Notes: generated by a model not told the origin, from the sequence alone. DNA of 64,000 bases from JAJFUE01 sp041687335 (GCA_041687335.1 JAWLCE010000018.1:22226-86225), one strand, 5' to 3'. Positions 18,132-27,765 are shown, counted from the first letter of the stretch. Translations and numbers: made by a program.

Positions 18132-19373
18132 TTAGACCGCCACAACGGCGCGGGCGAGGATTTCGACGGCGCGGTCGATTTCTTCGCGGCTGACGTTGAG
18201 CGGCGGCAGCAGGCGCAACGTATGGGGCGCCGGGGCGTTAATGAGCAGCCCCTCGCGCTCGGCCACCAGCAGCACCTCGCCGGCGGGTACGGTCAGGTCC
18301 ACCCCCAGCATCAGGCCCAGGCCACGGATTTCCTTGAGACGGCCGGTGGCCGAAAGAGCATCGTTGAGCCGACCCCACAGATAGCAGCCGGCCTCGGCGC
18401 CCTTGCGCGGCCAGTCGCCCTCGATCAGCTCGCTCAGGTAGGCCAGTGCGGCGGCGCTGGTCAGGGGATTGCCGCCCATCGTGCTGCCGTGCGAGCCGGG
18501 GGGGAATGCCGCCGCGACGCGCTCGGTGCAGAGCATCGCTCCCATCGCCAAGCCGCCGCCAAGGCTCTTGGCGAGCGTCATGACGTCGGGGGTGACGCGG
18601 TAGTGTTCGTAGGCGAAGAGCTTGCCGGCGCGTCCAAGCCCGGTCTGCACCTCGTCAAAGATCAGCAGCAGCCCGCGCTCGTCGCAGAGCCGGCGCAGGC
18701 CGTGGATGTATTCCAGGTCCGCCGGCCAGACGCCGCGCTCACCCTGGATCAGCTCGAGCATGATTGCACCGGTCTGGGGGCTGATCGCCTGCTCCATCGC
18801 CGACAGGTCGTTGTACGGCACGTGGCGGAAGCCCTCGAGCAACGGCTCGAAGTTCGTTTTGATCTTCTCTTGGCCGGTGGCGGTCAGGGTCGCCATCGTG
18901 CGGCCGTGGAACGAGCCGAGCGTGCAGATGATCTCGTGGCGTCCCGGGCCGTGGGTTTCCTTATTGAAGCGCCGCGCGATCTTGATGGCGGCCTCGTTGG
19001 CCTCGGCGCCGGAGTTGGCCAGAATCAGCCGGTCGGCGAAACTGTGCTGGATCAGCAGCCGCCCCAGTTCGATCTGCACCGGCAGGTAATAGAGGTTGGT
19101 CGCGTGGACCAGCGTGGCGGCCTGCCGCTGGATCGCCTCGGTCACGCGGGGGTGGCAGTGGCCCAGGTTGTTGACGCTGATGCCTGTGAGGAAATCGAGG
19201 TATTCGTTGCCCTCGGCGTCCCAGACGCGCGTTCCCGCCCCGCGCACCAGCGCCAGCCGGCGGCGGCCGAAGTTGTTGGCAAAGCAGGCCTCATAGCGCT
19301 CGCGCCAGCCGTCGTTATCCAGCCGGGGCAGATCGCCGGGATAGATGTCCGTGCCGCTGGGGGAAATCCACAT
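18132..19373 (-). CDS. argD: Acetylornithine aminotransferase
   Basis: A 413-residue class III, fold-type I PLP enzyme that transfers an amino group to N-acetylglutamate semialdehyde. Seen are LDFLTGISVNNLGHCHP, ILANSGAEANEAAIK, SFHGRTMATL, FDEVQTGLGRAGKLFA, and the Schiff-base lysine in MTLAKSLGGGLAMGAM near residue 268. The start is ATG 19373, with GGAGG eight bases upstream. A near-consensus promoter at 19420-19447 precedes it. argF follows 74 bases downstream, so argDF form an operon. A second class III aminotransferase occurs at 27766-29175 but is more GABA-transaminase-like. Confidence 0.9.
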   Translation of the reverse strand: MWISPSGTDIYPGDLPRLDNDGWRERYEACFANNFGRRRLALVRGAGTRVWDAEGNEYLDFLTGISVNNLGHCHPRVTEAIQRQAATLVHATNLYYLPVQIELGRLLIQHSFADRLILANSGAEANEAAIKIARRFNKETHGPGRHEIICTLGSFHGRTMATLTATGQEKIKTNFEPLLEGFRHVPYNDLSAMEQAISPQTGAIMLELIQGERGVWPADLEYIHGLRRLCDERGLLLIFDEVQTGLGRAGKLFAYEHYRVTPDVMTLAKSLGGGLAMGAMLCTERVAAAFPPGSHGSTMGGNPLTSAAALAYLSELIEGDWPRKGAEAGCYLWGRLNDALSATGRLKEIRGLGLMLGVDLTVPAGEVLLVAEREGLLINAPAPHTLRLLPPLNVSREEIDRAVEILARAVVAV

Positions 19374-19419
19374 CGTCCAAGCCTCCGCCGAAAGTCCGCG
19401 CACCCGCGAGAAACCGGAC

Positions 19420-19447
19420 ATTATACGCCGGCAGGCAATTTCGTCAA
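19420..19447 (-). promoter_or_regulatory. Strong sigma-70 promoter of argD
   Basis: Read on the minus strand, TTGACG (19447-19442) and a perfect TATAAT (19425-19420) are separated by 16 bases. Transcription would start near 19413, giving a leader of about 40 bases before the argD ATG. No obvious ARG-box repeat is seen. Confidence 0.75.
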
Positions 19448-19510
19448 GGGGGCGGGCGGCATCGTTTTTGGGTTTGCGCCGGCGCTGCCGGCTCCCTAAA
19501 GTGGTGGCCC

Positions 19511-21142
19511 ATGAGCGAGCACCGCCAGATCATCAAGGCAGCGGGGGTGGTGGGGGCCTTCACCCTGCTTTCGCGCCTGACCGGCCTGATCCGCGACATC
19601 ATTTTGGCCGCCGCCCTGGGCGACAAGCGTCTGGCCGACATCTTCTTTGTTGCCCTGCAACTGCCCTATCTGGTGCGCCGTGTGTTGGGCGAGGGCGCCC
19701 TCTCCTCCTTCATCGTGCCGCTTTTCGACGAGCGCTGCCGCGAGGGCGGCGCCGCCCAGGGCTGGGCCTTTCTCAACCGCACGCTGAACCTGCTGGCGAT
19801 CGTTGCGCTGGCGATTACGCTGGCGGGGATGTTCTATGCCGAGGAGATTTTCAACATTTTCGGCGGGGCGGGCCTGCGCGCCCGTGAGGCTGATATCGAG
19901 GAGTATGTGCGTCTTGGCGTGAGTCTGACGCGGATCATGCTCCCCTTCATCATCGGCCTGACGGTGGCCTCGCTGATGATGGGGGTCCTGCACGCGCTGC
20001 GCAGTTTCACAACGCCCTCGCTCGGCTCGGTGATGCTCAACCTGACGATGATCGCGGCGGGCGGGGCGGCGCTGGTCTTTGATGCCTCGATCGCGCGGGC
20101 CGTGACTTGGCTGGCCTGGTCGGTGCTGGCGGGGGCGTTCCTGCGCGTGGCGCTGATGGTGCCGACGCTGCGTGGGTTCGGCTGGCGCTGGCGGCTTGAC
20201 TTCACCATCCACGACCCCCAACTGCGCAAACTGGTGCGGATGATGGGCATTGGGCTGGCCAGCCTGATCGTGGTGCAGGTCAACATCGTCGTGGTCAGCA
20301 ATTTCGCCACCTTGATCGACGACGGCGTGCGTTCGCGGCTCACGTATGCCGACCGTTTGCTGCAGTTCCCTCTGGCGCTGACGGCGCTGGCGATGGCCAC
20401 CGCCCTGCTGCCCCAGTTGACCGTCTACCTCGCCGAAAAACGCTACGCCGAACTGGGCGACATGATGGCCTTCACCAAGCGTCTCGAGGTCATCCTGATG
20501 CTGCCGGCCAGCGTGGGCCTGATGGTGTTTGGGCTGCCGATCGTGGAGCTGCTGCTGCTGCGTGGGCAATTTGATGCCGCGGCCGCCCGCGGCACCTATC
20601 TGGCCCTGTTCTTCATGGCGCCGGTGCTGCTGCCGATGAGCTTCGCTCAGCTCAGTTCGCGCCTTTTCTATGCCCGCAAGGACCTGGTCTCGCCCTTCAA
20701 GGCCTCGATCGTATCGATGCTGGCCAACGTTGGTGGCTGCCTCCTCTTCACGCGCTTCGAACCCACCCGCAACGAGGGCGGCCTGGCGCTGGCCTTCACC
20801 TGCGCGGGGATTGCGCTCTACCTGGCGCTGGCCTTCTACACGCGGCGGACCATCGGTCCCCTGGCCCACGGCACCCGCCCACGCATCGCCGAGACCCTGT
20901 GGAAAGCTGCCCTGGCCGCCCTGCTCGCCAATGGGCTGGGCTGGCTGGCCTATCAGGGGCTGCGGGTGGGGTTGGGCGTGCCCCAGACCACGCTGGCGCG
21001 GTCGCTCTACCTGCTGCCGGTCATCGTGGCCGTTTCGCTGCTCTATTTCTGGCTCACACACGCGCTGCGCGTCCCCGACGCCGATCGGGCGGCCCAGATG
21101 CTGCTGCGCAAACTTGCCCGCCGGAAGCCTTCAGCCACTTGA
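19511..21142 (+). CDS. murJ: MurJ/MviN lipid II flippase
   Basis: A 543-residue MOP-superfamily flippase that moves lipid II across the inner membrane for peptidoglycan synthesis. About 14 hydrophobic segments are present. The N-terminal hallmark TLLSRLTGLIRDIILAAALG is followed by the MurJ pattern LVRRVLGEGALSSFIVPLF. The central LLQFPLALTALAMATALLP and MSFAQLSSRLFYARKD are also characteristic. The length is normal. It is divergent from argD with about 137 bases between. With MreB it supports a walled, elongating cell. Confidence 0.93.
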   Translation: MSEHRQIIKAAGVVGAFTLLSRLTGLIRDIILAAALGDKRLADIFFVALQLPYLVRRVLGEGALSSFIVPLFDERCREGGAAQGWAFLNRTLNLLAIVALAITLAGMFYAEEIFNIFGGAGLRAREADIEEYVRLGVSLTRIMLPFIIGLTVASLMMGVLHALRSFTTPSLGSVMLNLTMIAAGGAALVFDASIARAVTWLAWSVLAGAFLRVALMVPTLRGFGWRWRLDFTIHDPQLRKLVRMMGIGLASLIVVQVNIVVVSNFATLIDDGVRSRLTYADRLLQFPLALTALAMATALLPQLTVYLAEKRYAELGDMMAFTKRLEVILMLPASVGLMVFGLPIVELLLLRGQFDAAAARGTYLALFFMAPVLLPMSFAQLSSRLFYARKDLVSPFKASIVSMLANVGGCLLFTRFEPTRNEGGLALAFTCAGIALYLALAFYTRRTIGPLAHGTRPRIAETLWKAALAALLANGLGWLAYQGLRVGLGVPQTTLARSLYLLPVIVAVSLLYFWLTHALRVPDADRAAQMLLRKLARRKPSAT

Positions 21143-21231
21143 GCTGAAATTGAGGAATAACGCCTTCATGAATTACCTTTCACCGTGTGGCGCAAAATGC
21201 ATCATTGCAACAGTTGAAATGACAAGAAAGG

Positions 21232-21260
21232 TTGCTTCCGGGGCGGCAATCGCATAGGAT
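21232..21260 (+). promoter_or_regulatory. Possible promoter of coaX
   Basis: TTGCTT (21232-21237) and TAGGAT (21255-21260) are 17 bases apart and lie about 90 bases before coaX. Both boxes deviate from consensus, so this is tentative. Confidence 0.3.
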
Positions 21261-21350
21261 CAAACCTTGAGCTGCGCCAGGTCGATGGAGAATGAATTTC
21301 CCACGCTGGCTACGCTGTGCGCCAGCCATTCCCCTCGAGGCCCCAGATCA

Positions 21351-22154
21351 ATGATTCTGACCGTCGATATCGGCAACACCCACATCCACTTGGGATTGTT
21401 TATCCGTGGGGCGCTGCGCAAGACCTGGTCGCTGTCGTCGAAACCCGGCCGCACCTGCGATGAGTATGCCATGTACCTGCGCGGGCTGATCGGCGAGGGA
21501 ATGCCGATGGTCGGGGCAATTGTCTCGTCGGTAGTGCCAAGCCTGGAACTGCCGATCGCGCGTGCCATCGAGCAGGAATACAAGACCCAACCGCTGATCC
21601 TAAGCGAAGAGACGCCCATCGGGCTGGTCAATGGCTATCGCAACCACGCCGAGGTGGGGATGGATCGGCTGGCGAATGCGGTGGGGGGGTGCCATTTTTT
21701 CGGTGCGCCGCTGCTGATCCTCGATTTCGGGACGGCGATCACTCTTGATTATGTGGCACCGCCGGCCAAGCCGGGCGCGATGGCCGCCTACATGGGCGGG
21801 GCGATCCTGCCGGGGATCGAGATGTCGGCCCAGGCGCTGGCGCGGGGGACGGCTCGGCTGCCGCACGTCTCGTTGGTCGAGCCGGCGCGGGTGATCGGCC
21901 GCACCACCGCCGAATCGATCCAGGCCGGGCTGATGCATGGATACCGCGGCGCGATCACGACCCTGGTGGAACTGGCCAAGGAGGAGATCGGGCATTCCTG
22001 CGATGTGATCGCCACCGGGGGGGATGCGCTCAACCTGCGCGCCCACCTGCCATTCATTACGGCGGTCGAACCCGAGCTGACGCTTTATGGCTTGCGCCAG
22101 ATTTATGGGATCAACAATAACTGTCCATTGCCGACCCGCCGTCCGGCGGAGTAA
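21351..22154 (+). CDS. coaX: Type III pantothenate kinase
   Basis: A 267-residue ASKHA-fold kinase that phosphorylates pantothenate, the first step from pantothenate to coenzyme A. The phosphate-binding MILTVDIGNTHIHLGLF is at the N-terminus. GVDRLAN-like GMDRLANAVGG is near residue 102, DFGTAITLDYV near 125, and GGAILPGIEMSAQAL near 146. A conserved ATGGDA segment follows. ATG 21351 places DIGNT at the usual position; an upstream in-frame extension to 21267 has no family similarity. It fits with panC elsewhere in the window. Confidence 0.92.
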   Translation: MILTVDIGNTHIHLGLFIRGALRKTWSLSSKPGRTCDEYAMYLRGLIGEGMPMVGAIVSSVVPSLELPIARAIEQEYKTQPLILSEETPIGLVNGYRNHAEVGMDRLANAVGGCHFFGAPLLILDFGTAITLDYVAPPAKPGAMAAYMGGAILPGIEMSAQALARGTARLPHVSLVEPARVIGRTTAESIQAGLMHGYRGAITTLVELAKEEIGHSCDVIATGGDALNLRAHLPFITAVEPELTLYGLRQIYGINNNCPLPTRRPAE

Positions 22155-22314
22155 GCACTTCCCTCCGGCATCAACCTGCTGATGGCCTCATTCCCGCCGT
22201 GGTTGATCGACCCAGGCGGGCTATAAAACTTGATTTCAGCCCGGCGCTGTGTCAGAAACCTGATGCGGCGTGTCCGGCTGGCAATGATGTAATTGATGGG
22301 GCAGGGAGAGTGGC

Positions 22315-24135
22315 ATGGAATCGAGCCGAAAAAGTCTCCGCATGGCGCTGCTGATCTTGCTGGCGGGCCTGATGATGGGTCCGGCCGATATCGGCGCCGC
22401 GCCGGACTGGGCGATCAGCGGTCGGGTCGAGCAATTCGATCGGCTGGTACTGGCCGAGGCGCCCCTTTTGGGGTCTGTCAGCGCGCTTGACCTGATGATG
22501 TTCGATTCGCTGCGCGACCCGCAGCTGGGTGAGTTGCCGCAGGAGGCCTGGCTTGAGCCGGACGCGCTGGAGGCCGAAATCTGGCGACCTTTGCTGGTGG
22601 AGAGCGTGACGGAGTTGGCCGCGCTGGCGGCGGTGGCCGAGCGTTCGGCCGATTGGCAGCCCCCGGCCGACCTGTTGCGCCGGCTCAGCTTTGACGGGGC
22701 GACCGCAGTCTGGGCGGAATTGGTGGTGGCGCCGGAGCTGGTCAAGGTTGCCGAAGCCGATATTCACCGCTACTACATTGCCAACCCACAGATCTTTCTG
22801 CAGCGGCGCCTGATCGAGCTGCGCACGATTTTTTTCCGCAACCAGGTCGACACGGCCCAGTCGGAGTCGCGTCGCCAGGAACTGGAGCAGATTGCACGAC
22901 GGGTTCGGGAAGGACAACTGGGTTTCGCCGAGGCGGCGCGGCAGCATTCGGACGCGCCGTCGGCGGCCCAGGGCGGGCTGCTGCCGGCATTCTACAACGG
23001 CACTTTTTTCAGTGAACTGGAGCGCCAGGCGCTGTTGCTCGAGCCGGGCGAGCTGTCGCCGGTCTTTGAAGGTCCGGGCGGCATCTACCTGGTGCAGCTG
23101 GTTTCGGCCTCGGCGCCACACAACATTCCGCTGGAGAGCGTTCGCGAAGAGATCCGCGAGCAGCTCCGGCGCGATCATGTGGCGGGATATTACCGCTACG
23201 CGCTCGAGCGGCTCCAGCGCCAGCATGCGATCAACAACTGGTCCAACCTCTTTGGCTACCTGCACCACGAAGCCCCGATCGCGCGCATCGGCCGGGTGGC
23301 GCTCGGGCGCGGGCAGTACCTGCGGTTTTACGGCAATCCGGTCATGCCCAATTATCAGCTGGACCGGGCGCGCGTGGCGAGTGATGTGAATCACTGGATC
23401 GAGGGGGAGTCGGTCATGCTTGAAGTCGAGCGGCTGGGCCTGACGGATCATCCCTGGGTGGCGCGAGCGCGCCAGTTGGGGGCGCTTGCGCCGCGGGCGC
23501 GCCAGACTTTCCTGCGCGAGATCGATCCGGCGAGTTATGAGACAACTGAGGGGGCGCTGCGTACGATGTCGGGTCCAGCCGCGCGCGAGGCCGGCCTGCG
23601 CGCGGCCCGGGTATTGACGTTTGAAATGACACCTGAATTTGATGCCCCGCCGATTCCGGCCGAAGCCTTGGCGGCCGAGCGACAGATCGAGGAGCTGAGC
23701 TCACAGATCGGCCGCGGCGTGCTGCGGGTCGAGCCCGAGCCGATCATTCTGGCCGAACGGGTGCGGGCGGCGGCGGCTCCGGGTGGGCCGGGGCTGGATG
23801 TCGAGGCGCGTGCGCTGGCGGCGGCGCTCGAGGGGACCCCGCGCGTGGGCGTAAGGCTGCGCGTGCGCGGGCCGCAGTGGGTTGATGTCGTGCCCGGGAC
23901 GCCCTATTACCGATTGCTGCGTGGCGTCAGTGTGGGCGAGGTCGGCCGGGCCGAGCGCGTGGGCACAACCGTACGTCGCCACCTGATCCTCGACGAGCGC
24001 GAGCTGGATTTGGAGCCTTGGATCGAGCGCCCGTTCATCCTGCAGGAAATGGCGTGGTTGGCCGCCAGCGAGCAAATCCTGGCGGCCGAACGAGACCGAT
24101 TGCGGGCCACAGGCGCCATCGAGTTGAACTTCTAA
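22315..24135 (+). CDS. Exported parvulin-type peptidyl-prolyl isomerase
   Basis: A 606-residue protein with an N-terminal hydrophobic signal (ALLILLAGLMMG). A parvulin (PpiC/SurA) domain spans about residues 160-265, with IELRTIFF, FAEAARQHSDAPSAAQGG, LEPGELSPVFEGPGGIYLVQL in order. The N-terminal and C-terminal flanks are helical and do not match a family I recognise. Such proteins help fold outer-membrane and periplasmic proteins. A TATAAA occurs at 22222-22227 but without a good -35. The gene lies 160 bases after coaX and 14 bases before purD, so purD may be transcribed with it. Confidence 0.8.
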   Translation: MESSRKSLRMALLILLAGLMMGPADIGAAPDWAISGRVEQFDRLVLAEAPLLGSVSALDLMMFDSLRDPQLGELPQEAWLEPDALEAEIWRPLLVESVTELAALAAVAERSADWQPPADLLRRLSFDGATAVWAELVVAPELVKVAEADIHRYYIANPQIFLQRRLIELRTIFFRNQVDTAQSESRRQELEQIARRVREGQLGFAEAARQHSDAPSAAQGGLLPAFYNGTFFSELERQALLLEPGELSPVFEGPGGIYLVQLVSASAPHNIPLESVREEIREQLRRDHVAGYYRYALERLQRQHAINNWSNLFGYLHHEAPIARIGRVALGRGQYLRFYGNPVMPNYQLDRARVASDVNHWIEGESVMLEVERLGLTDHPWVARARQLGALAPRARQTFLREIDPASYETTEGALRTMSGPAAREAGLRAARVLTFEMTPEFDAPPIPAEALAAERQIEELSSQIGRGVLRVEPEPIILAERVRAAAAPGGPGLDVEARALAAALEGTPRVGVRLRVRGPQWVDVVPGTPYYRLLRGVSVGEVGRAERVGTTVRRHLILDERELDLEPWIERPFILQEMAWLAASEQILAAERDRLRATGAIELNF

Positions 24136-24149
24136 AAGGGAATGCCGAA

Positions 24150-25436
24150 ATGAAGATCCTGATCGTCGGCGGCGGCGGCCGCGAACATGCGTTGGCTTGG
24201 AAGATCGCCCAGAGTCCGCGGCTGACACGTCTGTATTGCGCGCCGGGAAATCCGGGAATCGCGCGCCATGCCGAGTGCGTGTCGTTGCCGCTGGAAGCGC
24301 CGTTTTCCGAACTGACCCGCTGGTGCCTCGAGCAATCCATTGACCTGGTCGTCGTCGGCCCGGAGCGCCCGCTGTCGGAGGGGATCGTTGATGCGTTGAC
24401 AGCGGCAGGCATCCGTGCCTTTGGTCCCAATCGCGCCGCCGCCCAACTGGAGGCCTCGAAGACCTTCGCCAAGGAGTTGATGATCGAGGCGGGGATTCCA
24501 ACCGCCGCCGCGCGTGGCTTCACCGACGCGGCCGAGGCGTTGGCGTATCTGGAAACGGTCGCGCTGCCGGTGGTGGTCAAGGCCGTCGGGTTGGCCGAGG
24601 GCAAGGGCGTGGTGGTCGCCCGCACGCTTACCGAGGCTCGATCGGCCATCGAGCAGATGATGCGGGAGCGCGTCTTTGGCGAGGCCGGCGCCGAGGTGCT
24701 GATCGAGGAGTTCCTGACGGGGGAGGAGGCCAGTCTGCTGGCCTTCGCCGACGGGCGCACCATTAAGCCGATGGACACCGCCCAGGACCACAAGCCGGTT
24801 TACGATGGCGACGAGGGGCCCAACACCGGCGGCATGGGGGCCTATTCTCCCGCGCCCGTCGTGACGACGGCTCTTTATGAGCGCTGCGTCGGCGAGGTCC
24901 TGCAGCCGTGCCTCGAGGCACTGCGCCGGCGCGGCATCGATTACAGGGGCGTGATCTATGCGGGCCTGATGATCACGGCCGATGGGCCCAAGGTGATCGA
25001 GTTCAATTGCCGTTTTGGCGATCCCGAGGTGCAGGCGCTCATCCCGCGACTCAAGGGCGACTTGATCGATATCATGATGGCGTGCGTGGAGGGCCGGCTC
25101 GACGAGGTCGACCTGGACTGGCACGATGGCGCGGCGATCTGCATCGTGGCCGCCTCGGGTGGCTATCCCGGCCCCTATGTCAAGGGCAAGCCGATCACGG
25201 GGGCCGACGGTCTACCCGAGAATGGTGAGGTCATGCTGTTTCATGCGGGCACCGCGCTGAATGCCGACGGTCAACTGGTGACTGCCGGAGGCCGGGTGCT
25301 TGGCCTGACTGTCATGGATGCCTACCTGAGCGTGGCGATCGAGCGCGGCTATGAGCTGCTCGGCCAGGTCCACTTTGAGGGAATGCACTACCGCACCGAT
25401 ATCGGTCGCAAGGCGCTGGACCGCCTGCGCCGCTAG
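24150..25436 (+). CDS. purD: Phosphoribosylamine--glycine ligase
   Basis: A 428-residue ATP-grasp enzyme making GAR in purine synthesis. The N-terminal MKILIVGGGGREHALAWK is diagnostic. GPERPLSEGIVDAL, KAVGLAEGKGVVVA, the signature EEASLLAFADG and GGMGAYSPAP follow, and FNCRFGDPEVQAL is near residue 285. The length is normal. The start at ATG 24150 follows AAAAGGG; the frame extends upstream into the parvulin gene but without family similarity. Purine genes are scattered here: a PurF-like gene lies 9 kb away. Confidence 0.95.
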   Translation: MKILIVGGGGREHALAWKIAQSPRLTRLYCAPGNPGIARHAECVSLPLEAPFSELTRWCLEQSIDLVVVGPERPLSEGIVDALTAAGIRAFGPNRAAAQLEASKTFAKELMIEAGIPTAAARGFTDAAEALAYLETVALPVVVKAVGLAEGKGVVVARTLTEARSAIEQMMRERVFGEAGAEVLIEEFLTGEEASLLAFADGRTIKPMDTAQDHKPVYDGDEGPNTGGMGAYSPAPVVTTALYERCVGEVLQPCLEALRRRGIDYRGVIYAGLMITADGPKVIEFNCRFGDPEVQALIPRLKGDLIDIMMACVEGRLDEVDLDWHDGAAICIVAASGGYPGPYVKGKPITGADGLPENGEVMLFHAGTALNADGQLVTAGGRVLGLTVMDAYLSVAIERGYELLGQVHFEGMHYRTDIGRKALDRLRR

Positions 25437-25457
25437 TATATGACGCGTTAGGAGAAA

Positions 25458-26252
25458 ATGATGATCAAGCCGATGTTGCTCCTGGGACTGTTCCTGATGC
25501 TGGGGACGCAATTGATGGCCGCCGAGGGCGCGGCGGGGCGGGTGCTGCTGCGGGCGGATTTTGACCATGAGACGACAAGCAGCCTGACCCGGGCCCTCCT
25601 CGCGCACAAGCACATCACGCTGGCCGAGGGCGCGGGTCCCGACGGGTCCAATGCCATCCGGGTGGCCTACGTCGGCTATGAGATGGGCAGCGAACGGGTG
25701 GGTGTCCGGCATCCGCTGGGAGCCATCGTCAACCAGGCGACCCTGTCATTCGATGTCCGGTTTGACGAGGAGTTCCAATGGACGCTGGGGGGCAAGCTGC
25801 ATGGGCTTGGGCCAAAGAATCCCATCACAGGCGGGCGGGAGCGCCAGCCCGACGGCTGGAGCGCCCGAATCATGTTCAATCAGGATGGGCATTGCTCCAC
25901 CTATCTGTATGACCAGGACAAGGAAAAGGTTTATGGCATTGGCCGGAGGTCGGCCAAGCCAGTCTTTGAGCCCGGGCGTTGGCATCATGTGGCGATTCAG
26001 GTCGGCCTGAACAGCCCGGGGGAGGCGGATGGTTTTTCACGCATCCTGATCGACGGCGAAGAGGTCGTCCATTCGGACAAGGTCATGTTCCGGGGGGTCG
26101 GCGGGAGCGAGACACAGATCCAGGCATTGCTGTTCAGCACCTTTCATGGCGGCAACTCGCCGCGCTGGACGCCAGTGGATGCCCAGGGCAACCCGACGAC
26201 GGTCTATGCCCTGTATGACAATTTCGAGGTGACCGAGGGCCTCGCCAAATAA
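25458..26252 (+). CDS. Secreted PL14-like (alginate lyase/Cip1-fold) protein
   Basis: A 264-residue protein with a signal peptide (MLLLGLFLMLGTQLMAAEG). The mature part has the pattern of the polysaccharide lyase 14/Cip1 beta-jelly-roll family: LGGKLHGLG, GWSARIMFNQDG with STYLYDQ, then LFSTFHGGNSPRWTP and a final YALYDNFEV. These enzymes bind or cleave polysaccharides such as alginate or glucuronan, and some members may only bind. Whether it is catalytic is not certain. It starts 21 bases after purD, with AGGAG at a good distance, and is followed by an independently promoted oxidoreductase. Confidence 0.7.
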   Translation: MMIKPMLLLGLFLMLGTQLMAAEGAAGRVLLRADFDHETTSSLTRALLAHKHITLAEGAGPDGSNAIRVAYVGYEMGSERVGVRHPLGAIVNQATLSFDVRFDEEFQWTLGGKLHGLGPKNPITGGRERQPDGWSARIMFNQDGHCSTYLYDQDKEKVYGIGRRSAKPVFEPGRWHHVAIQVGLNSPGEADGFSRILIDGEEVVHSDKVMFRGVGGSETQIQALLFSTFHGGNSPRWTPVDAQGNPTTVYALYDNFEVTEGLAK

Positions 26253-26312
26253 AGCCGGCGGCGGGCGCGGCCGATCGAACCATCCTCAGTTGATTTGGTG
26301 AATGAGTTTCCG

Positions 26313-26341
26313 TTGACACCTCCGGGCGCGGTGCTCAGAAT
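26313..26341 (+). promoter_or_regulatory. Sigma-70 promoter of the Gfo/Idh gene
   Basis: A perfect TTGACA (26313-26318) is followed after 17 bases by CAGAAT (26336-26341, four of six matches). Transcription would start near 26348, about 80 bases before the ATG. Confidence 0.6.
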
Positions 26342-26429
26342 GTTGGCCGTATTTTGGCGCCTGTCAGGCCTCATTCCGGCGCGGCTCGCCTTTGCATAGA
26401 TGTGCGCCGCCCCCCACAAGGACATTCCC

Positions 26430-27689
26430 ATGCAGCAGCTCCCCCAGGTCACCGTCGTCGGCGGTGGCATGATTACGCACGACCAGCTCCTGCCCTCGCT
26501 GTATCACCTGCAGCGGCTGGGCAAGCTGGGCCAGATTACGGTTTGCGCGCTCAACTCGCCGCCGCTACGCGAGTTGGCCGAGTCGCCGTCGATCAAGCGC
26601 GCCTTCCCCAAGGCATCATTCATCGCGCGGCCCGACCTGAGCGAGGCCCCGGAGAAGATGTATCCGGATCTGTTCCGTGAAGTGATCCGTGCGATGCCGC
26701 CGCGCAATATCGTCGTCGTGGCGGTTCCCGATCAGTTCCATGGTGACGTGATCAAGGAGGCGCTTGCGGCGGATCAGCATATCCTGTGTGTCAAGCCGCT
26801 GGTGCTCAAGTATAAGCAGTCGGTGGAGATCGAAAAGCAGGCGCACGAGAAGGGATTGTTCGTCGGCGTCGAATATCACAAGCGATTTGACCGGCGCGCG
26901 CTGCTGGCCAAGGGCGACTACGCCGCGGGCCGGTTTGGTGAGTTCAAGGTCGGCGAGGCGCGGATGATCGAGCCGTGGTATTACCGGTTCTCCAACTTCC
27001 AGAACTGGTTCACCAAGGAGAATTCGGATCCCTTCACGTATGTGGGCTGCCACTATGTGGATCAGCTTTACTTCATCACGGGGCTCAAGCCGGTCAATGT
27101 ATCGGTGATGGGGCTGGAGGGGGACTTCCCCAACGGCAAGCGCGCCTACATGTGGTCGAGCGGGCGTGTGGTCTTCGAGAACGGCGGCATCCTGAACGTG
27201 CTGGACGGGCTGGGCTATCCCGATGAGGGCGCCGGCAGTAACGACCAGGGTTTGACCATGTTCTGCGACGACGGCCAGCGCGGCAGTGTGATCGTGCACA
27301 ACGACACATGGCGCGGAGTGATGCACTCCTACGTCAAGGATCCGGGCCCCGGTGGCACGCTGTTCAACTTCACCAACCCCGACTATATGAAGCTGGTGCC
27401 CTGGGAGGGCGACGGACTCAAGCCGGTGGGCTATGGCTACGACTCGATCGAGGCGATGGTCAACACGATCCATGCGGTCGAGGGCGAGACGGCAGGCCTG
27501 GGGGCGGACGAGGCGCTGGCGCGGCGGCGCGAGGCGCTGCACCGGATCGACGAGCGCGGCATTATCGCCACGCCGGCCAACAGCTCGATCAACGAGCTGG
27601 TGATGGAAGCGGGACGGATGTCAATCCTGGCCAACGGGCGGCCGGTGCAGATCCACTACGGCGACAACCCGCACGTGGACTTTGCCTGA
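26430..27689 (+). CDS. Gfo/Idh/MocA family oxidoreductase (cytoplasmic)
   Basis: A 419-residue NAD(P)-dependent sugar oxidoreductase family protein. The Rossmann start is VTVVGGGMITHDQLLP. The family motif with the catalytic lysine is CVKPLVLKYKQSVEIEKQA near residue 120 (EKP reads VKP here). HKRFDRRA and the C-terminal-domain motif CHYVDQLYFITGLKP follow. No signal peptide is present, unlike the two homologues at 52.9-55.8 kb. The start is ATG 26430, with AAGGA nine bases upstream; an earlier ATG at 26400 lacks this. The substrate is unknown. It has its own promoter and a terminator. Confidence 0.85.
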   Translation: MQQLPQVTVVGGGMITHDQLLPSLYHLQRLGKLGQITVCALNSPPLRELAESPSIKRAFPKASFIARPDLSEAPEKMYPDLFREVIRAMPPRNIVVVAVPDQFHGDVIKEALAADQHILCVKPLVLKYKQSVEIEKQAHEKGLFVGVEYHKRFDRRALLAKGDYAAGRFGEFKVGEARMIEPWYYRFSNFQNWFTKENSDPFTYVGCHYVDQLYFITGLKPVNVSVMGLEGDFPNGKRAYMWSSGRVVFENGGILNVLDGLGYPDEGAGSNDQGLTMFCDDGQRGSVIVHNDTWRGVMHSYVKDPGPGGTLFNFTNPDYMKLVPWEGDGLKPVGYGYDSIEAMVNTIHAVEGETAGLGADEALARRREALHRIDERGIIATPANSSINELVMEAGRMSILANGRPVQIHYGDNPHVDFA

Positions 27690-27707
27690 GTCGAGCAGTC
27701 AGGGAAA

Positions 27708-27752
27708 AAAAAGACCGGGAAGCGGATGGGCCGCTTCCCGGTCTTTCTTTTT
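27708..27752. terminator. Bidirectional terminator between convergent genes
   Basis: A 16-bp perfect stem (27710-27725 with 27731-27746) has a 5-base loop, an A tract on the left and a T tract on the right. It can stop both the Gfo/Idh gene (plus) and the aminotransferase gene (minus). Confidence 0.9.
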
Positions 27753-27765
27753 GGGGTTGGTTGCG

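Noticed and set aside
19496..21061. 521-residue antisense frame opposite murJ
   Set aside because: Gln/Arg/His-rich shadow with no family similarity; murJ is well supported.
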